The translations under genes were made by a program, and so were the position numbers. Source: Paenibacillus physcomitrellae (GTDB lineage Bacteria; Bacillota; Bacilli; Paenibacillales; Paenibacillaceae). Taken from it: DNA of 64,000 bases. A model generated the notes under the pieces. The model searched no databases. It saw only the letters and a program-made list of their open reading frames with translations, and was not told the DNA's origin. Shown here piece after piece: positions 16,200 through 24,128 of this stretch. The DNA is taken from contig NZ_CP022584.1 in the NCBI RefSeq assembly GCF_002240225.1, positions 3,394,594 to 3,458,593 on the forward strand, given 5' to 3'. Each line of letters begins with the position of its first letter. Positions within the stretch are counted from its first letter, which is position 1.

Positions 16200-18320
16200 A
16201 TGAATAAAAAATGGCCCGCCCTGCTGCTCTTCCTGTTGGTGATCAGTTTAGGTTATCCGTTCGGCAATGCCGCTTCTGCGGCCGCCGCCGGGAGCGAGCT
16301 TACCTATGTCACCAGCTTTGGAGCCGATGCTTCTCTTTCCGGAGAGAAGGTGTCCAAACAGATTTATTTTTCGATTCCGGATTACTGGAAGGTTCAGAAG
16401 ACAACCGTCAAGCTGGATTACCGGGTTTCGCAAATCCTCGAGAACCAGAGATCCAGCGTTACGCTGTCTGTCAATGGCACCTCGTTTTATTCGTTTCGTC
16501 CTGCGGCGGGAGAAGGGGAACAGCAGCTGAACGTTCAAGTCCCGTCCAACCTGCTCAAGGAAGATTCCAACGTCCTTGAAGTCACGGGATACCTGCGTGA
16601 GGAAACGCAAAATGATGTCTGTACCACGGAACCTTCGCCAGATCAGTGGCTGAATATTTATGGCACCTCAAGCGTTGCCGTTACTCACACCAACAAGGAA
16701 ATGACCGCGGAGATCCGGGAGTTCAACAAACGTTTCACCGCTATTGATAATGCGAGCGGCGGCAGAAGCGCCGTTGCTGTGCCTGAGGGAGCCGATCCGG
16801 CTGAGCTGGAGGCTGCATCCTATGCGTTGTCCGGGTATGCCGGCGGCAGTGACCTGGGCAGCGGAGCGCTCCCGTTAATCCCTTATACGTCCGATCAACT
16901 GCAGGGAAAGTTTCTGGTGCTTCTGGTATCCACGTATGAGCATTTGCCAGCCGATATCAAGGCGAAGATTGGGAGCAGCCAGCTGTCCAACTCCGCTGTT
17001 ATCCAGCTGATCCACCCGGATCATCAGCCTACACTGGTGGTTACGTCTGCCAACAAGGAGCTGCTTGTGAAAGCGGGCCGTATGGCGGCGAATCTGTCTT
17101 TGATGAGCCAATTGGATACGGATAAAATCGTTGTGGATGCCGATACCGCTGTAGATACTCCCCCCGTCGACATTAACCGGATTGTTCCGCTGACGGATTC
17201 GGGGGATCAGCTGACAGGTTCGGGGCATCAGGAGCAGACCTACTATATCTCCATGCCTGCCAACCGGTCGATTGCCGGTGCAGGTAAAGTCAGCGTCAGC
17301 TTCCGTTATGCTGAAAATCTTGATTTTGAACGCTCCCTGATGACGGTCCTCGTGAACGGCAAGCCGATCGGCAGTAAAAAGCTGTCCGAAGAGTTAGCGG
17401 GCGGTGACAAGGCCGTGTTCCCGATTCCATCTAACATTGATGTCGCGGGTAATTTTTCACTTACGGTAGCTTTCGATCTGGAGCTTGAGAATGCTTATTG
17501 TTCCGGCTCGGGGGGGCAGATGCCCTGGGCGTTTATCACGAAGGATTCCGCCCTGCAGCTAAGCAGCAAGGACCGTACCGAAATGCTGTTTAATAACTAC
17601 CCCTACCCGTTCCTGCGGGATGGCAGCTTTAATCATGTAGCCGTAGTTCTGCCGGAGAAGGCGGATGCGGCCACCTACAGCACGATTGGCAACCTGTTCA
17701 GTCTGCTCGGTAAATACGCTGAGGGGAATAACGGGGGGATCGAGTTCTTCAATGATAATGCAGACAAGAATCAGCTCAAGAACAGCAATCTCATCGTGAT
17801 CGGAACTTATCGGGATAACAAGCTCATTCAGCTTTATAACAAGAATTTGTATTTCAAGTTCAACGATGAAGGAACAGCTATAGCATCCAATGAAAAAATC
17901 CGCATTACCGAAACCTACGGCAAACGGATCGGTGTGATTCAGCTCGTTCCGTCTCCATGGAACGACGCTAACGGGATGATGGTCTTAACCGGCGCAAGTT
18001 CTGCTTATTATGAGCTGGCCTCCCGGCTGGCTGCCAATGAAGCCAATAAATACAAGCTGTATGGCGATGGGGTGCTGACGGATAAGGACGGCAACGTTCA
18101 GGCCTTCCGTTTTAAGAAAGAAGCCGGCGGTTCGGATGAATCGCTGGTCAAGGACATTTTACAGCGCAGTGACGTTGTTGGCTTTATGGCGGCCGTTGTC
18201 ACTGTGGCTTGTCTGGTCATCGTGTCGCTGATCCTGCTGATCCGCAAGCACAGCCGCCGGCAGAAGAACCGTCAGCGCTCCCGCCAGCAGACCCGGTCGA
18301 AGAGAAGAGGTGGCAAATAA
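16200..18320 (+). CDS. ydaN: YdaN-like BcsB-type polysaccharide synthase subunit
   Basis: 706 residues with a signal peptide (cleavage near NAASAAAAG) and a large extracellular domain. That domain repeats the BcsB pattern of jelly-roll carbohydrate-binding units (TTVKLDYRVSQILENQRSSV and KVSVSFRYAENLDFERSLMT) alternating with flavodoxin-like units. A single C-terminal TM (~670-690) and a very basic cytosolic tail (RRQKNRQRSRQQTRSKRRGG) follow. BcsB guides the polymer across the wall side and supports the synthase. Cysteines at ~139 and ~433 could pair. It ends TAATG, overlapping the next start. Confidence 0.88.
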   Translation: MNKKWPALLLFLLVISLGYPFGNAASAAAAGSELTYVTSFGADASLSGEKVSKQIYFSIPDYWKVQKTTVKLDYRVSQILENQRSSVTLSVNGTSFYSFRPAAGEGEQQLNVQVPSNLLKEDSNVLEVTGYLREETQNDVCTTEPSPDQWLNIYGTSSVAVTHTNKEMTAEIREFNKRFTAIDNASGGRSAVAVPEGADPAELEAASYALSGYAGGSDLGSGALPLIPYTSDQLQGKFLVLLVSTYEHLPADIKAKIGSSQLSNSAVIQLIHPDHQPTLVVTSANKELLVKAGRMAANLSLMSQLDTDKIVVDADTAVDTPPVDINRIVPLTDSGDQLTGSGHQEQTYYISMPANRSIAGAGKVSVSFRYAENLDFERSLMTVLVNGKPIGSKKLSEELAGGDKAVFPIPSNIDVAGNFSLTVAFDLELENAYCSGSGGQMPWAFITKDSALQLSSKDRTEMLFNNYPYPFLRDGSFNHVAVVLPEKADAATYSTIGNLFSLLGKYAEGNNGGIEFFNDNADKNQLKNSNLIVIGTYRDNKLIQLYNKNLYFKFNDEGTAIASNEKIRITETYGKRIGVIQLVPSPWNDANGMMVLTGASSAYYELASRLAANEANKYKLYGDGVLTDKDGNVQAFRFKKEAGGSDESLVKDILQRSDVVGFMAAVVTVACLVIVSLILLIRKHSRRQKNRQRSRQQTRSKRRGGK

Positions 18321-19177
18321 TGCGGCGTACCCGTAACCATAGCCTGGTCTCCGATCTGGCGTTCCTTTCGTTTATCGTACTGTGCAATATTTGCCTGATC
18401 TTTACGGCGGGAGACCCCAGTCAGTATTTGAGCGACCTGATCCTGATGAATCTCTGCTTCTTCCTGGCGATTGTGACGTATTTTACGAACGTAACCGCTG
18501 GTTTGGTGCTGAACGTGGTGTTTATTTTCGCCTATGGCATTTATATCACGATTCAAACGGTTTCCCTTTCCCAGACGATTGGCCTGAGTACGTATTTCTG
18601 GATGATCATGGCCCCGGTCCTTACGATAGTAGTATGGCTGTTCACTTCCTCAGCACGCGAGCTGCAGGAGGAGAACGAGCTGCTGAAGCGGCAGCAGGAA
18701 CGGCTGGTAACCGTGGATGAAACCACCGACCTGAAGAATTCGCTATCCTTTAACAAGGATACGGCGGTGTTTGCCGGCTTGTCGACCCGCTATCAGATCC
18801 CGTTGTCTCTGCTCGTCATCAAAGTGAAATACTGGAGTGAAATCCGCCGTTTTATTCCGGAAGAACAGCTGACAGAAGCGATTTATAACGTTTCCCAGAT
18901 CAGCCAGTCCAGTATTCGGACCAATGACGCTCTTTATCTGCTGGATAAAGAGGATGTGACCTGGGGGCTGCTGCTGTTTACCGATCTGGAAGGCACCCAG
19001 ATTGTAGTAGAGCGGATCAAACAGCGGCTGCGGGAGTTCAACGAGCAGCAGTTTGCAGGCAAATATAAAGTAGAATTGAATCTCCGGATTGGGGCCGCCG
19101 AATATCACCCCGACACGGTCCGCTCACCGCTAGAGTTTATTGCAAGAGCGAAGAATCAGCTGGAATACGATGTATGA
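18320..19177 (+). CDS. ydaK: YdaK-like degenerate GGDEF c-di-GMP receptor
   Basis: 285 residues from ATG 18320, whose A is the last base of the ydaN stop. Four membrane helices (~10-110) lead into a coiled coil (ELQEENELLKRQQERL) and a GGDEF-fold domain. The active-site GGDEF is DKEDV (209-213), so it cannot make c-di-GMP. Five residues earlier an intact inhibitory-site motif RTND (RxxD, 200-203) remains. That is the pattern of a c-di-GMP receptor, as described for B. subtilis YdaK. It would switch on the synthase, which lacks PilZ. It is the last gene of the operon, followed by a strong terminator. Confidence 0.85.
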   Translation: MRRTRNHSLVSDLAFLSFIVLCNICLIFTAGDPSQYLSDLILMNLCFFLAIVTYFTNVTAGLVLNVVFIFAYGIYITIQTVSLSQTIGLSTYFWMIMAPVLTIVVWLFTSSARELQEENELLKRQQERLVTVDETTDLKNSLSFNKDTAVFAGLSTRYQIPLSLLVIKVKYWSEIRRFIPEEQLTEAIYNVSQISQSSIRTNDALYLLDKEDVTWGLLLFTDLEGTQIVVERIKQRLREFNEQQFAGKYKVELNLRIGAAEYHPDTVRSPLEFIARAKNQLEYDV

Positions 19178-19215
19178 TCTAACCCAGGTATAACATCAGG
19201 TAGTAGAACCTGCAG

Positions 19216-19252
19216 CAAACGCCGACATGCCCGTCGGCGTTTGTTTTTTTTT
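19216..19252 (+). terminator. Terminator of the ydaJ-K-like operon
   Basis: CAAACGCCGAC (19216-19226) pairs perfectly with GTCGGCGTTTG (19233-19243), followed by nine T. Confidence 0.92.
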
Positions 19253-19287
19253 ATTCAGATAATCCAGTTCAGCTTGGGCGGGGATAA

Positions 19288-19350
19288 GGTACATAAGGAT
19301 AAGGGTTTGGTACTTATGGATAAGCAGATGGTACCTATAGATCTCTAATT
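19288..19350. repeat. Three phased 21-bp direct repeats (GGTAC boxes)
   Basis: GGTAC begins at 19288, 19309 and 19330, exactly 21 bp apart. Copies one and two share GGTAC-N-TA-N-GGATAAG; copy three keeps GGTACCTATAGAT. A 21-bp period is two helical turns, so all copies face one side of the DNA. They lie about 200-265 bp before the first secreted-protein gene and look like an activator or repressor array. The rest of the 374-bp gap (19178-19551) holds the upstream terminator and no gene. Confidence 0.7.
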
Positions 19351-19551
19351 TGCCCTCTTCAGCCGTAGAGGATTTCCTTGAGGGCTAACTTATTTCGCCT
19401 AAGGGGTGGACCTAAAAGTGGAACTGCGGGGTTCCATAAGAAGTAAACCGAAGGGGGAAGTGCCATCCGGGTTCTGCGGGCTATACTGAGTACACAAGCA
19501 AGGCACCACTCACTGCAAAGGACAATCTGGACCAGAGAGGAGTCAGGCAAA

Positions 19552-20055
19552 TTGATGTTGAGGAAGCTGCAGATCTTAAGCGCGGCGGGATTGCTCACCG
19601 TGGTAATGACAGCTGGAATCGCTTATGCAGCCCCACAAGCTGGCGATTCGCTGCAGAGCTGGTACCAGAAGAGCTATAAGCAGGCCGTTCAGCGTATAGA
19701 ATTGAACCTGGTGAAGTCGGTCCCGCTCAAACTCGGTAAAACGGTCTTTAAAGCCGTTAATGCGGAGGGGGAATCGGGAACATCGCAAATTCGCGACTGG
19801 CAGCGTCAATCGCTGAGCACGTTAAACAGCGAGATTGATCAGCGGACAGAGGCTTACAGCCGTGAAATCAACGAAGCGAAAAGCGATCTGCTTGGAAGCC
19901 ACGGTCAAGGCGGCAGCATCAGACAACAATTTGCCGATCATACGGATCAAGCGAAACAGCATGCTGACGAGCAGCTGGAGCTTGCAGCCGGAAATCTACT
20001 GGATGGTCTGTTAAACCCGCAGGGGACGGCTGGGATTTTGCCAGATGAACATTAA
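19552..20055 (+). CDS. Secreted helical protein, first of a paralogous trio
   Basis: About 167 residues with a classical signal peptide (AAGLLTVVMTAGIAYA|APQ). The mature part opens with APQAGDSLQSWYQKSYKQA. The rest is predicted amphipathic helix rich in Gln, Glu and Ala with no cysteine (IRDWQRQSLSTLNSEIDQRT). The two following genes share the start pattern after the cleavage site: acidic residue, then a W/Y aromatic about eight residues on. The start is TTG 19552 with AGAGGAG 9 nt upstream; ATG 19555 is possible. The protein is presumably exported and wall- or matrix-associated. No known family recognised. Confidence 0.7.
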   Translation: MMLRKLQILSAAGLLTVVMTAGIAYAAPQAGDSLQSWYQKSYKQAVQRIELNLVKSVPLKLGKTVFKAVNAEGESGTSQIRDWQRQSLSTLNSEIDQRTEAYSREINEAKSDLLGSHGQGGSIRQQFADHTDQAKQHADEQLELAAGNLLDGLLNPQGTAGILPDEH

Positions 20056-20091
20056 TCCAACCAAATTATAATGAAGAGGAGAAGATGACAA

Positions 20092-20865
20092 ATGGTATTG
20101 AAATCTTTGAAAAGCAAAATTGCAGTAGGTGTAATCGGGGTTAGTTTGGTAGCAGGTATGAGTACTGTATTTGCGGGTGTTGATGCGGGGGCTCAATTCA
20201 GCAGCTGGTATCATGGTCTGTTCGTGAGCACATCAGGTCAGGTGCAAGCTGGAATTACTGCCGATTACGCTAAAAAAGTCGGTCAATATACAGGAGAATA
20301 CAATAGCTTGAAAACCAGCTCCAAGCAAGAGATCAAGAATGAAGTAGGTACCAAAACAACTTCTGCAGAAACTGCGATCAATGATTATAAAGATGCTTAT
20401 GTCGGACAAATCAACACGGCAAAAGATAACATTAACGTTGCCGGTGATTTCAATACATTCGCTGAAACAGTAAACCACGGTGTAGACATCACGGCAGGCC
20501 AATTGTCTAAGGCTGCTCAAAACGATTTGAAGAATACGTTGAATGCACAAGGCAAACAAAGCGTTACGGATGTCAACAAACAAGTTACTCAGAAAAAAGA
20601 TTCTGCAACAGCAGATTTGACGGCTAAGATTAATGCAGCTAAGGACGACATTCAGGAATTGGTAAATGAACAATCGGCTGTAGCTGACCAAGCGATCCGC
20701 GCTCATATCGACGCTCAAATTGCAGCGCTTGAAAAAACGATCTCCGACTACGCTGCTCAATTGGTTAAAGAGAATAAGGATGATATTGACGCTGAAGGTG
20801 ATAAAGTACAGGATGCAGCAATCGCCGAACTGGACGCTATCGCTGGTTCTATTAATAAGAAATAA
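20092..20865 (+). CDS. Secreted long-helix protein, second of the trio, probably highly expressed
   Basis: 257 residues. The signal peptide (VGVIGVSLVAGMSTVFA|GVD) is followed by DAGAQFSSWYHGLF. About 200 residues of almost uninterrupted helix then alternate Lys/Asp/Gln/Ala heptad-like stretches (INAAKDDIQELVNEQ, KTISDYAAQLVKEN). There is no cysteine, proline is almost absent, and no anchor is present. Codon use is visibly different from neighbours, with A/T-ending codons preferred, as in highly expressed genes. AGGAGAAG precedes the ATG. A fibrous or matrix subunit is the natural inference, but the family is unknown to me. Confidence 0.78.
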   Translation: MVLKSLKSKIAVGVIGVSLVAGMSTVFAGVDAGAQFSSWYHGLFVSTSGQVQAGITADYAKKVGQYTGEYNSLKTSSKQEIKNEVGTKTTSAETAINDYKDAYVGQINTAKDNINVAGDFNTFAETVNHGVDITAGQLSKAAQNDLKNTLNAQGKQSVTDVNKQVTQKKDSATADLTAKINAAKDDIQELVNEQSAVADQAIRAHIDAQIAALEKTISDYAAQLVKENKDDIDAEGDKVQDAAIAELDAIAGSINKK

Positions 20866-20871
20866 TGAACC

Positions 20872-20906
20872 AATCCGGGGCATTCCTGAGGAAGCCCCGG
20901 ATTTAC
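20872..20906 (+). terminator. Hairpin between second and third secreted genes
   Basis: AATCCGGGGC (20872-20881) pairs perfectly with GCCCCGGATT (20894-20903), but only ATTT follows. This suggests partial termination, lowering expression of the third gene relative to the second. Confidence 0.65.
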
Positions 20907-20977
20907 CCCATTAACCTATTTTGTTTTATCTTACCTATCTGCCCATCAACGTTATCTTAAAGGAGGGCCTTGCCAAA

Positions 20978-21874
20978 ATGAAAAGATCACGCAAAACGGT
21001 CCTGTCAGGTCGCAAACAAACCAAACAACGGATTTTGATCGGAATTGTTTCTCTAAGCGCTTTGATTGCCGTAACCACAAGTTTGTCTTTTGCCGATGTG
21101 GATTTGAAGGGCAAAGTCAAGGCTTGGGCCGATCAGACGGCAGACAGCGCGATTTCGGATCTGGATCTGGCGATTCATTCCGAAACTGAAGAGCAGAAAG
21201 CTCGCTTGGAGGAAGAATTGCGACAAAAATTGGATGAACAGGCTGATGAACTCCAAACCTATACGGAGGAACAGAAGGAGCAGCGTATTCAGCAAATCCA
21301 AGACTACGTGGATCAACTGATTGCAAATGCAAACTATTCCAGCGCTGATGACCAAGCGCAAATGGCTGCCAAACTGCAAACGATTGTGGACAGCGCCATT
21401 GAGGCTATCAATAATTTGGACTCGAGTTATGTGCCGCCGCAGCTGAGTTATGAACCGCCGGCCTCGCCTGTGCCTACAGCGACGCCGGAACCGTCTGCAG
21501 ATCCGGAAGCATCTGCCAATCCGGAGCCATCTGAAACGCCGCAGCCGACAGAGGAACCTCAAGGTGAAGATTCCCAGCCGGTGCCATCGGAACAGCCGAA
21601 TCCTTCTTCCTCTCCTGATCTGGCTGCGACTCCAACGCCGGTACCATCGGAACAGGGCGAACCGTCTGCTTCCCCCGAACCGACCCCAACACCGTCTCCG
21701 GTGACGGAGTCATCTGGTCCGGCAGAACCTTCAGCATCTCTTGAACCGGCGCGAACACCGGAACCAGCCTCTACACCGGTGGCTGCCCCTACACCGAACC
21801 CGACACAGGCCCCATCGGGCCTGGTAAACCCGTCCGGATCTCCAGCTCCGGACTCAAATCCAGTCCAGGCATAG
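20978..21874 (+). CDS. Secreted coiled-coil protein with long Pro/Ser/Thr/Glu tail, third of the trio
   Basis: 298 residues from ATG 20978, with AGGAGG 11 nt upstream. A basic n-region (MKRSRKTVLSGRKQTKQR) and hydrophobic core end at SFA|DVD. The start motif DVDLKGKVKAWADQ matches the other two. A charged coiled coil follows (EEQKARLEEELRQKLDEQ, to residue ~145). About 150 residues of low-complexity Pro/Ser/Thr/Glu/Ala follow, with PEPS, TPTP and PSEQ units, like wall-spanning stalks. No LPXTG or lipobox is seen. It may be the wall-crossing or anchoring member of the trio, made at lower level than the second gene. Confidence 0.75.
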   Translation: MKRSRKTVLSGRKQTKQRILIGIVSLSALIAVTTSLSFADVDLKGKVKAWADQTADSAISDLDLAIHSETEEQKARLEEELRQKLDEQADELQTYTEEQKEQRIQQIQDYVDQLIANANYSSADDQAQMAAKLQTIVDSAIEAINNLDSSYVPPQLSYEPPASPVPTATPEPSADPEASANPEPSETPQPTEEPQGEDSQPVPSEQPNPSSSPDLAATPTPVPSEQGEPSASPEPTPTPSPVTESSGPAEPSASLEPARTPEPASTPVAAPTPNPTQAPSGLVNPSGSPAPDSNPVQA

Positions 21875-21899
21875 GGCAATTCAGCGCCTGGACAATATG

Positions 21900-21942
21900 A
21901 ACCAGCCAGCCGCTAAAATTTCTGGCCGGGGGTTTCTTTTTT
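21900..21942 (+). terminator. Terminator after the secreted trio
   Basis: An imperfect stem between AACC-x-CCAG (from 21900) and CTGG-x-GGTT (to 21934) is followed by a T-rich run. Confidence 0.55.
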
Positions 21943-21968
21943 ATTAACCGACAAGAAGGGAGATACAC

Positions 21969-22556
21969 ATGGACAAGGGAGCAGCTGGCATTGCCGGAAC
22001 CATCACGGGACCCGAGCAGGCCCGGACAAGTAAAAAATCGGAGGTATGGGGCTGGGTAAGATTTATTATCTACCTGGGAATTGCCTATTTCCTCATCACA
22101 CACATCATCGGGTTGAGCCGGGTATCGGGGCACTCCATGCAGCCCTCCCTTAACAACAGTGATATTTTATTAATCAACAGATTGTCCGTTTATACGGGGA
22201 GCCCCCATTATGGGGATGTTGTTGTGGTCAAGAGCCATAAATTGTCTTATGAATTAATCAAAAGGGTTATCGGCGTTGAAGGGGACCGGGTCGCCATTCA
22301 GGACGGCGTTGTTTACAAGAACGGTCAGCCGCTTCCGGAGCTTTACACCGCAGGTGTGCCTGATGACATGCCAGAGGTGCTGGTCGGTGAGAACGAAGTA
22401 TTCGTAATGGGGGATAACCGGACACCAGGGGAAAGCCTGGACAGCAGAAGCAGTGAGCTGGGGCTTATAGAGAAGAAAGAAATCAAGGGTTATGCGCTAA
22501 TGAAGCTGATTCCCTGGTCGGCGATAGCCAAACCGCTTAAACATATGTCGGAATAA
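21969..22556 (+). CDS. Type I signal peptidase
   Basis: 195 residues: a short cytosolic lead, one TM (~27-50) and an extracellular S26 domain. The catalytic Ser is S56 (GHSMQPSL) and the catalytic Lys is K98 (ELIKRVIG). The later boxes GDNRTPGESLDSR (GDN...SxDSR) are complete. The Lys base makes it the bacterial P-type rather than the SipW/ER type. It sits directly downstream of the three secreted proteins, 94 bp from the last, and is likely their processing enzyme, echoing how SipW accompanies TasA and TapA in B. subtilis. AGGGAGA precedes the ATG. Confidence 0.92.
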   Translation: MDKGAAGIAGTITGPEQARTSKKSEVWGWVRFIIYLGIAYFLITHIIGLSRVSGHSMQPSLNNSDILLINRLSVYTGSPHYGDVVVVKSHKLSYELIKRVIGVEGDRVAIQDGVVYKNGQPLPELYTAGVPDDMPEVLVGENEVFVMGDNRTPGESLDSRSSELGLIEKKEIKGYALMKLIPWSAIAKPLKHMSE

Positions 22557-22568
22557 CCCGGGCAATGG

Positions 22569-22604
22569 AAAAAAGGTCAGATCGGCAAGCCGACTGACCT
22601 TTTT
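22569..22604 (+). terminator. Terminator of the signal peptidase gene
   Basis: An AAAAAGGTCAG arm with a CGGC/GCCG inner stem pairs with CTGACCTTTTT. The symmetric A and T runs make it usable in both directions, including for the convergent response regulator. Confidence 0.85.
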
Positions 22605-22652
22605 GTGTACATTTCATTCCGGATTACAGGGCAGAGCTTGCTCTTGCCTCGT

Positions 22653-23288
22653 TTAAACGAGGATGTTCTCCCGAAGTCCTTTATTGTGATAATATAAAGC
22701 CGCTTTGGTACGGTCAGGCAAGTCCAGCTTGGCTAAGATCTGACTGACGTGCTTCTTTACGGTGTAATCGGTAATAAAGAGGCGTGAGGCGATCTCCTTG
22801 TTGGATAACCCTTCGCTCAGCATCTGCAGCACCTCGGTCTCTTTAGGGGTCAGATGACTGTCGTTCTTCTGGAACCCTTCCAGGAGCTTGGCCTCCACAA
22901 GTTCATAATCATAATATTTACGCCCGCGACCCACCATTCCGACAGCAAACAGCAGTTCTTCAGGCTGAGCTTCCTTAGGAATTATACCTTCTACGCCAAG
23001 CATAATAGCCTGCTGGATCTCGGAAGGCTTCATGCTTGAAGTCAGATAAATAAAACGGCAGTCGGCACCTTCATATTTCAGCTTGTCTATGACATCAAGT
23101 CCGCTTTGCTGATTAATCCGGTTGTTCATAATGCAGATATGAGGATCCAATCTCTTAATCAGTTCAAGAGCCTCTTTGCGGTCTGCGGCTTCACCACATA
23201 CTTCAATGTTCGGTTCTCCTTCCAGAATCGAGGTGATGCCTCTTCTAACTAGCTGATAAGGATCGACGACAATAACCTGTATGGGCAT
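22653..23288 (-). CDS. Orphan LuxR/NarL-type response regulator lacking the phosphoacceptor Asp
   Basis: 211 residues: receiver domain (1-120) and C-terminal LuxR helix-turn-helix (~145-205: LTPKETEVLQMLSEGLSNKEIASRLFITDYTVKKHV). In the receiver, D9 remains but the adjacent acidic residue is P10. The phosphoacceptor position, normally D in VLMDIRMP, reads IMNNRIN with Asn at 55. T83 and K105 are kept. Phosphorylation is therefore unlikely, and no kinase gene is adjacent. It may act constitutively or through a ligand. It converges on the secreted/signal peptidase cluster and is a candidate local regulator. GGAG lies 13 nt before the ATG. Confidence 0.88.
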   Translation of the reverse strand: MPIQVIVVDPYQLVRRGITSILEGEPNIEVCGEAADRKEALELIKRLDPHICIMNNRINQQSGLDVIDKLKYEGADCRFIYLTSSMKPSEIQQAIMLGVEGIIPKEAQPEELLFAVGMVGRGRKYYDYELVEAKLLEGFQKNDSHLTPKETEVLQMLSEGLSNKEIASRLFITDYTVKKHVSQILAKLDLPDRTKAALYYHNKGLRENILV

Positions 23289-23490
23289 GATCAGGGCGAA
23301 ACTCCTTTCCTATTACAAAAGTCTGTTGGAATCATCAAGTAACAATACGGTCCTATGAAAAAAGAACTATATAGAGTATAACTCGATCTTCCAATTTCCT
23401 TCAATAATAGAAGTTGTCGTCTTATGTAGAATAGCTGTTGTTCTTCGTAAAAAAATAGCCGGCACCTCCCATTGTGGATCAAACCGGTGC

Positions 23491-23521
23491 AAAAAACGCC
23501 AATGCTGTCAGCATCGGCGTT
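23491..23521 (-). terminator. Terminator of hxlAB
   Basis: On the minus strand AACGCC-x-ATGCT pairs with AGCAT-x-GGCGTT, followed by a T-run (six A on the plus strand at 23491-23496). Confidence 0.85.
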
Positions 23522-23553
23522 GAATTTAGGGATTACGATCGGCATGAACAGCT

Positions 23554-24126
23554 TTATTCCAGATTAGCATGGTTGCCATACATACGAGTGCCTTCCAGAC
23601 CTTTCTGCTCCATAATTCTCAAGATGACGGCGTCATAGAAGACCAGCAGCGTCTGCTCAAACAAAGAACCCATCGGCTGAACCGTCCGGGTTTCGGACAT
23701 CTGATCCTGCCGGCTCCGGTCTTTAACGGCACCGGGAAGTTTAACGGCCAGGTCGCAGATTGAACCAAGGGAAGACGCCGGATTAATCGTAACAACTGCC
23801 ACGGAAGCTTTAGCCGTTTTCGCTTTGTTCGCCATCTGGACCAGGCTGGCGGTTTCGCCGGAACCTGAACCGATAACGAGCAGATCCCGTTCCGTAATTC
23901 CCGGCGTGATCGTTTCGCCTACCACATAAGCGGGGATCCCCGCATGCATCAGGCGCATGGCGAAGGCCCGGCCCATCAGTCCTGAGCGGCCCGCTCCGGC
24001 CAGGAAAACCTGCTCCGCGCCCAGCACCTTATCGGCCAGCTCTGCAATGGCGCTGTCAGCAATCAGCTGTGCGGATTGCTCCAGTTCGCTGGCGATCAGC
24101 CGGGCCAATTGAGAAGAGGCGCTCAT
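23554..24126 (-). CDS. hxlB: 6-phospho-3-hexuloisomerase
   Basis: 190 residues with a single SIS (sugar isomerase) domain. Typical segments are FLAGAGRSGLMGRAFAMRLMH (phosphosugar-binding loop) and DLLVIGSGSGETASLV. It converts D-arabino-3-hexulose 6-phosphate to fructose 6-phosphate, the second step of ribulose monophosphate formaldehyde fixation. It lies 2 bp after hxlA on the same strand, so the two are co-transcribed and probably translationally coupled. The C-terminal Glu/Thr/His residues of the SIS active site fall in the SLFEQTLLVFYDAVIL region. It is cytoplasmic. Confidence 0.94.
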   Translation of the reverse strand: MSASSQLARLIASELEQSAQLIADSAIAELADKVLGAEQVFLAGAGRSGLMGRAFAMRLMHAGIPAYVVGETITPGITERDLLVIGSGSGETASLVQMANKAKTAKASVAVVTINPASSLGSICDLAVKLPGAVKDRSRQDQMSETRTVQPMGSLFEQTLLVFYDAVILRIMEQKGLEGTRMYGNHANLE

Positions 24127-24128
24127 GG

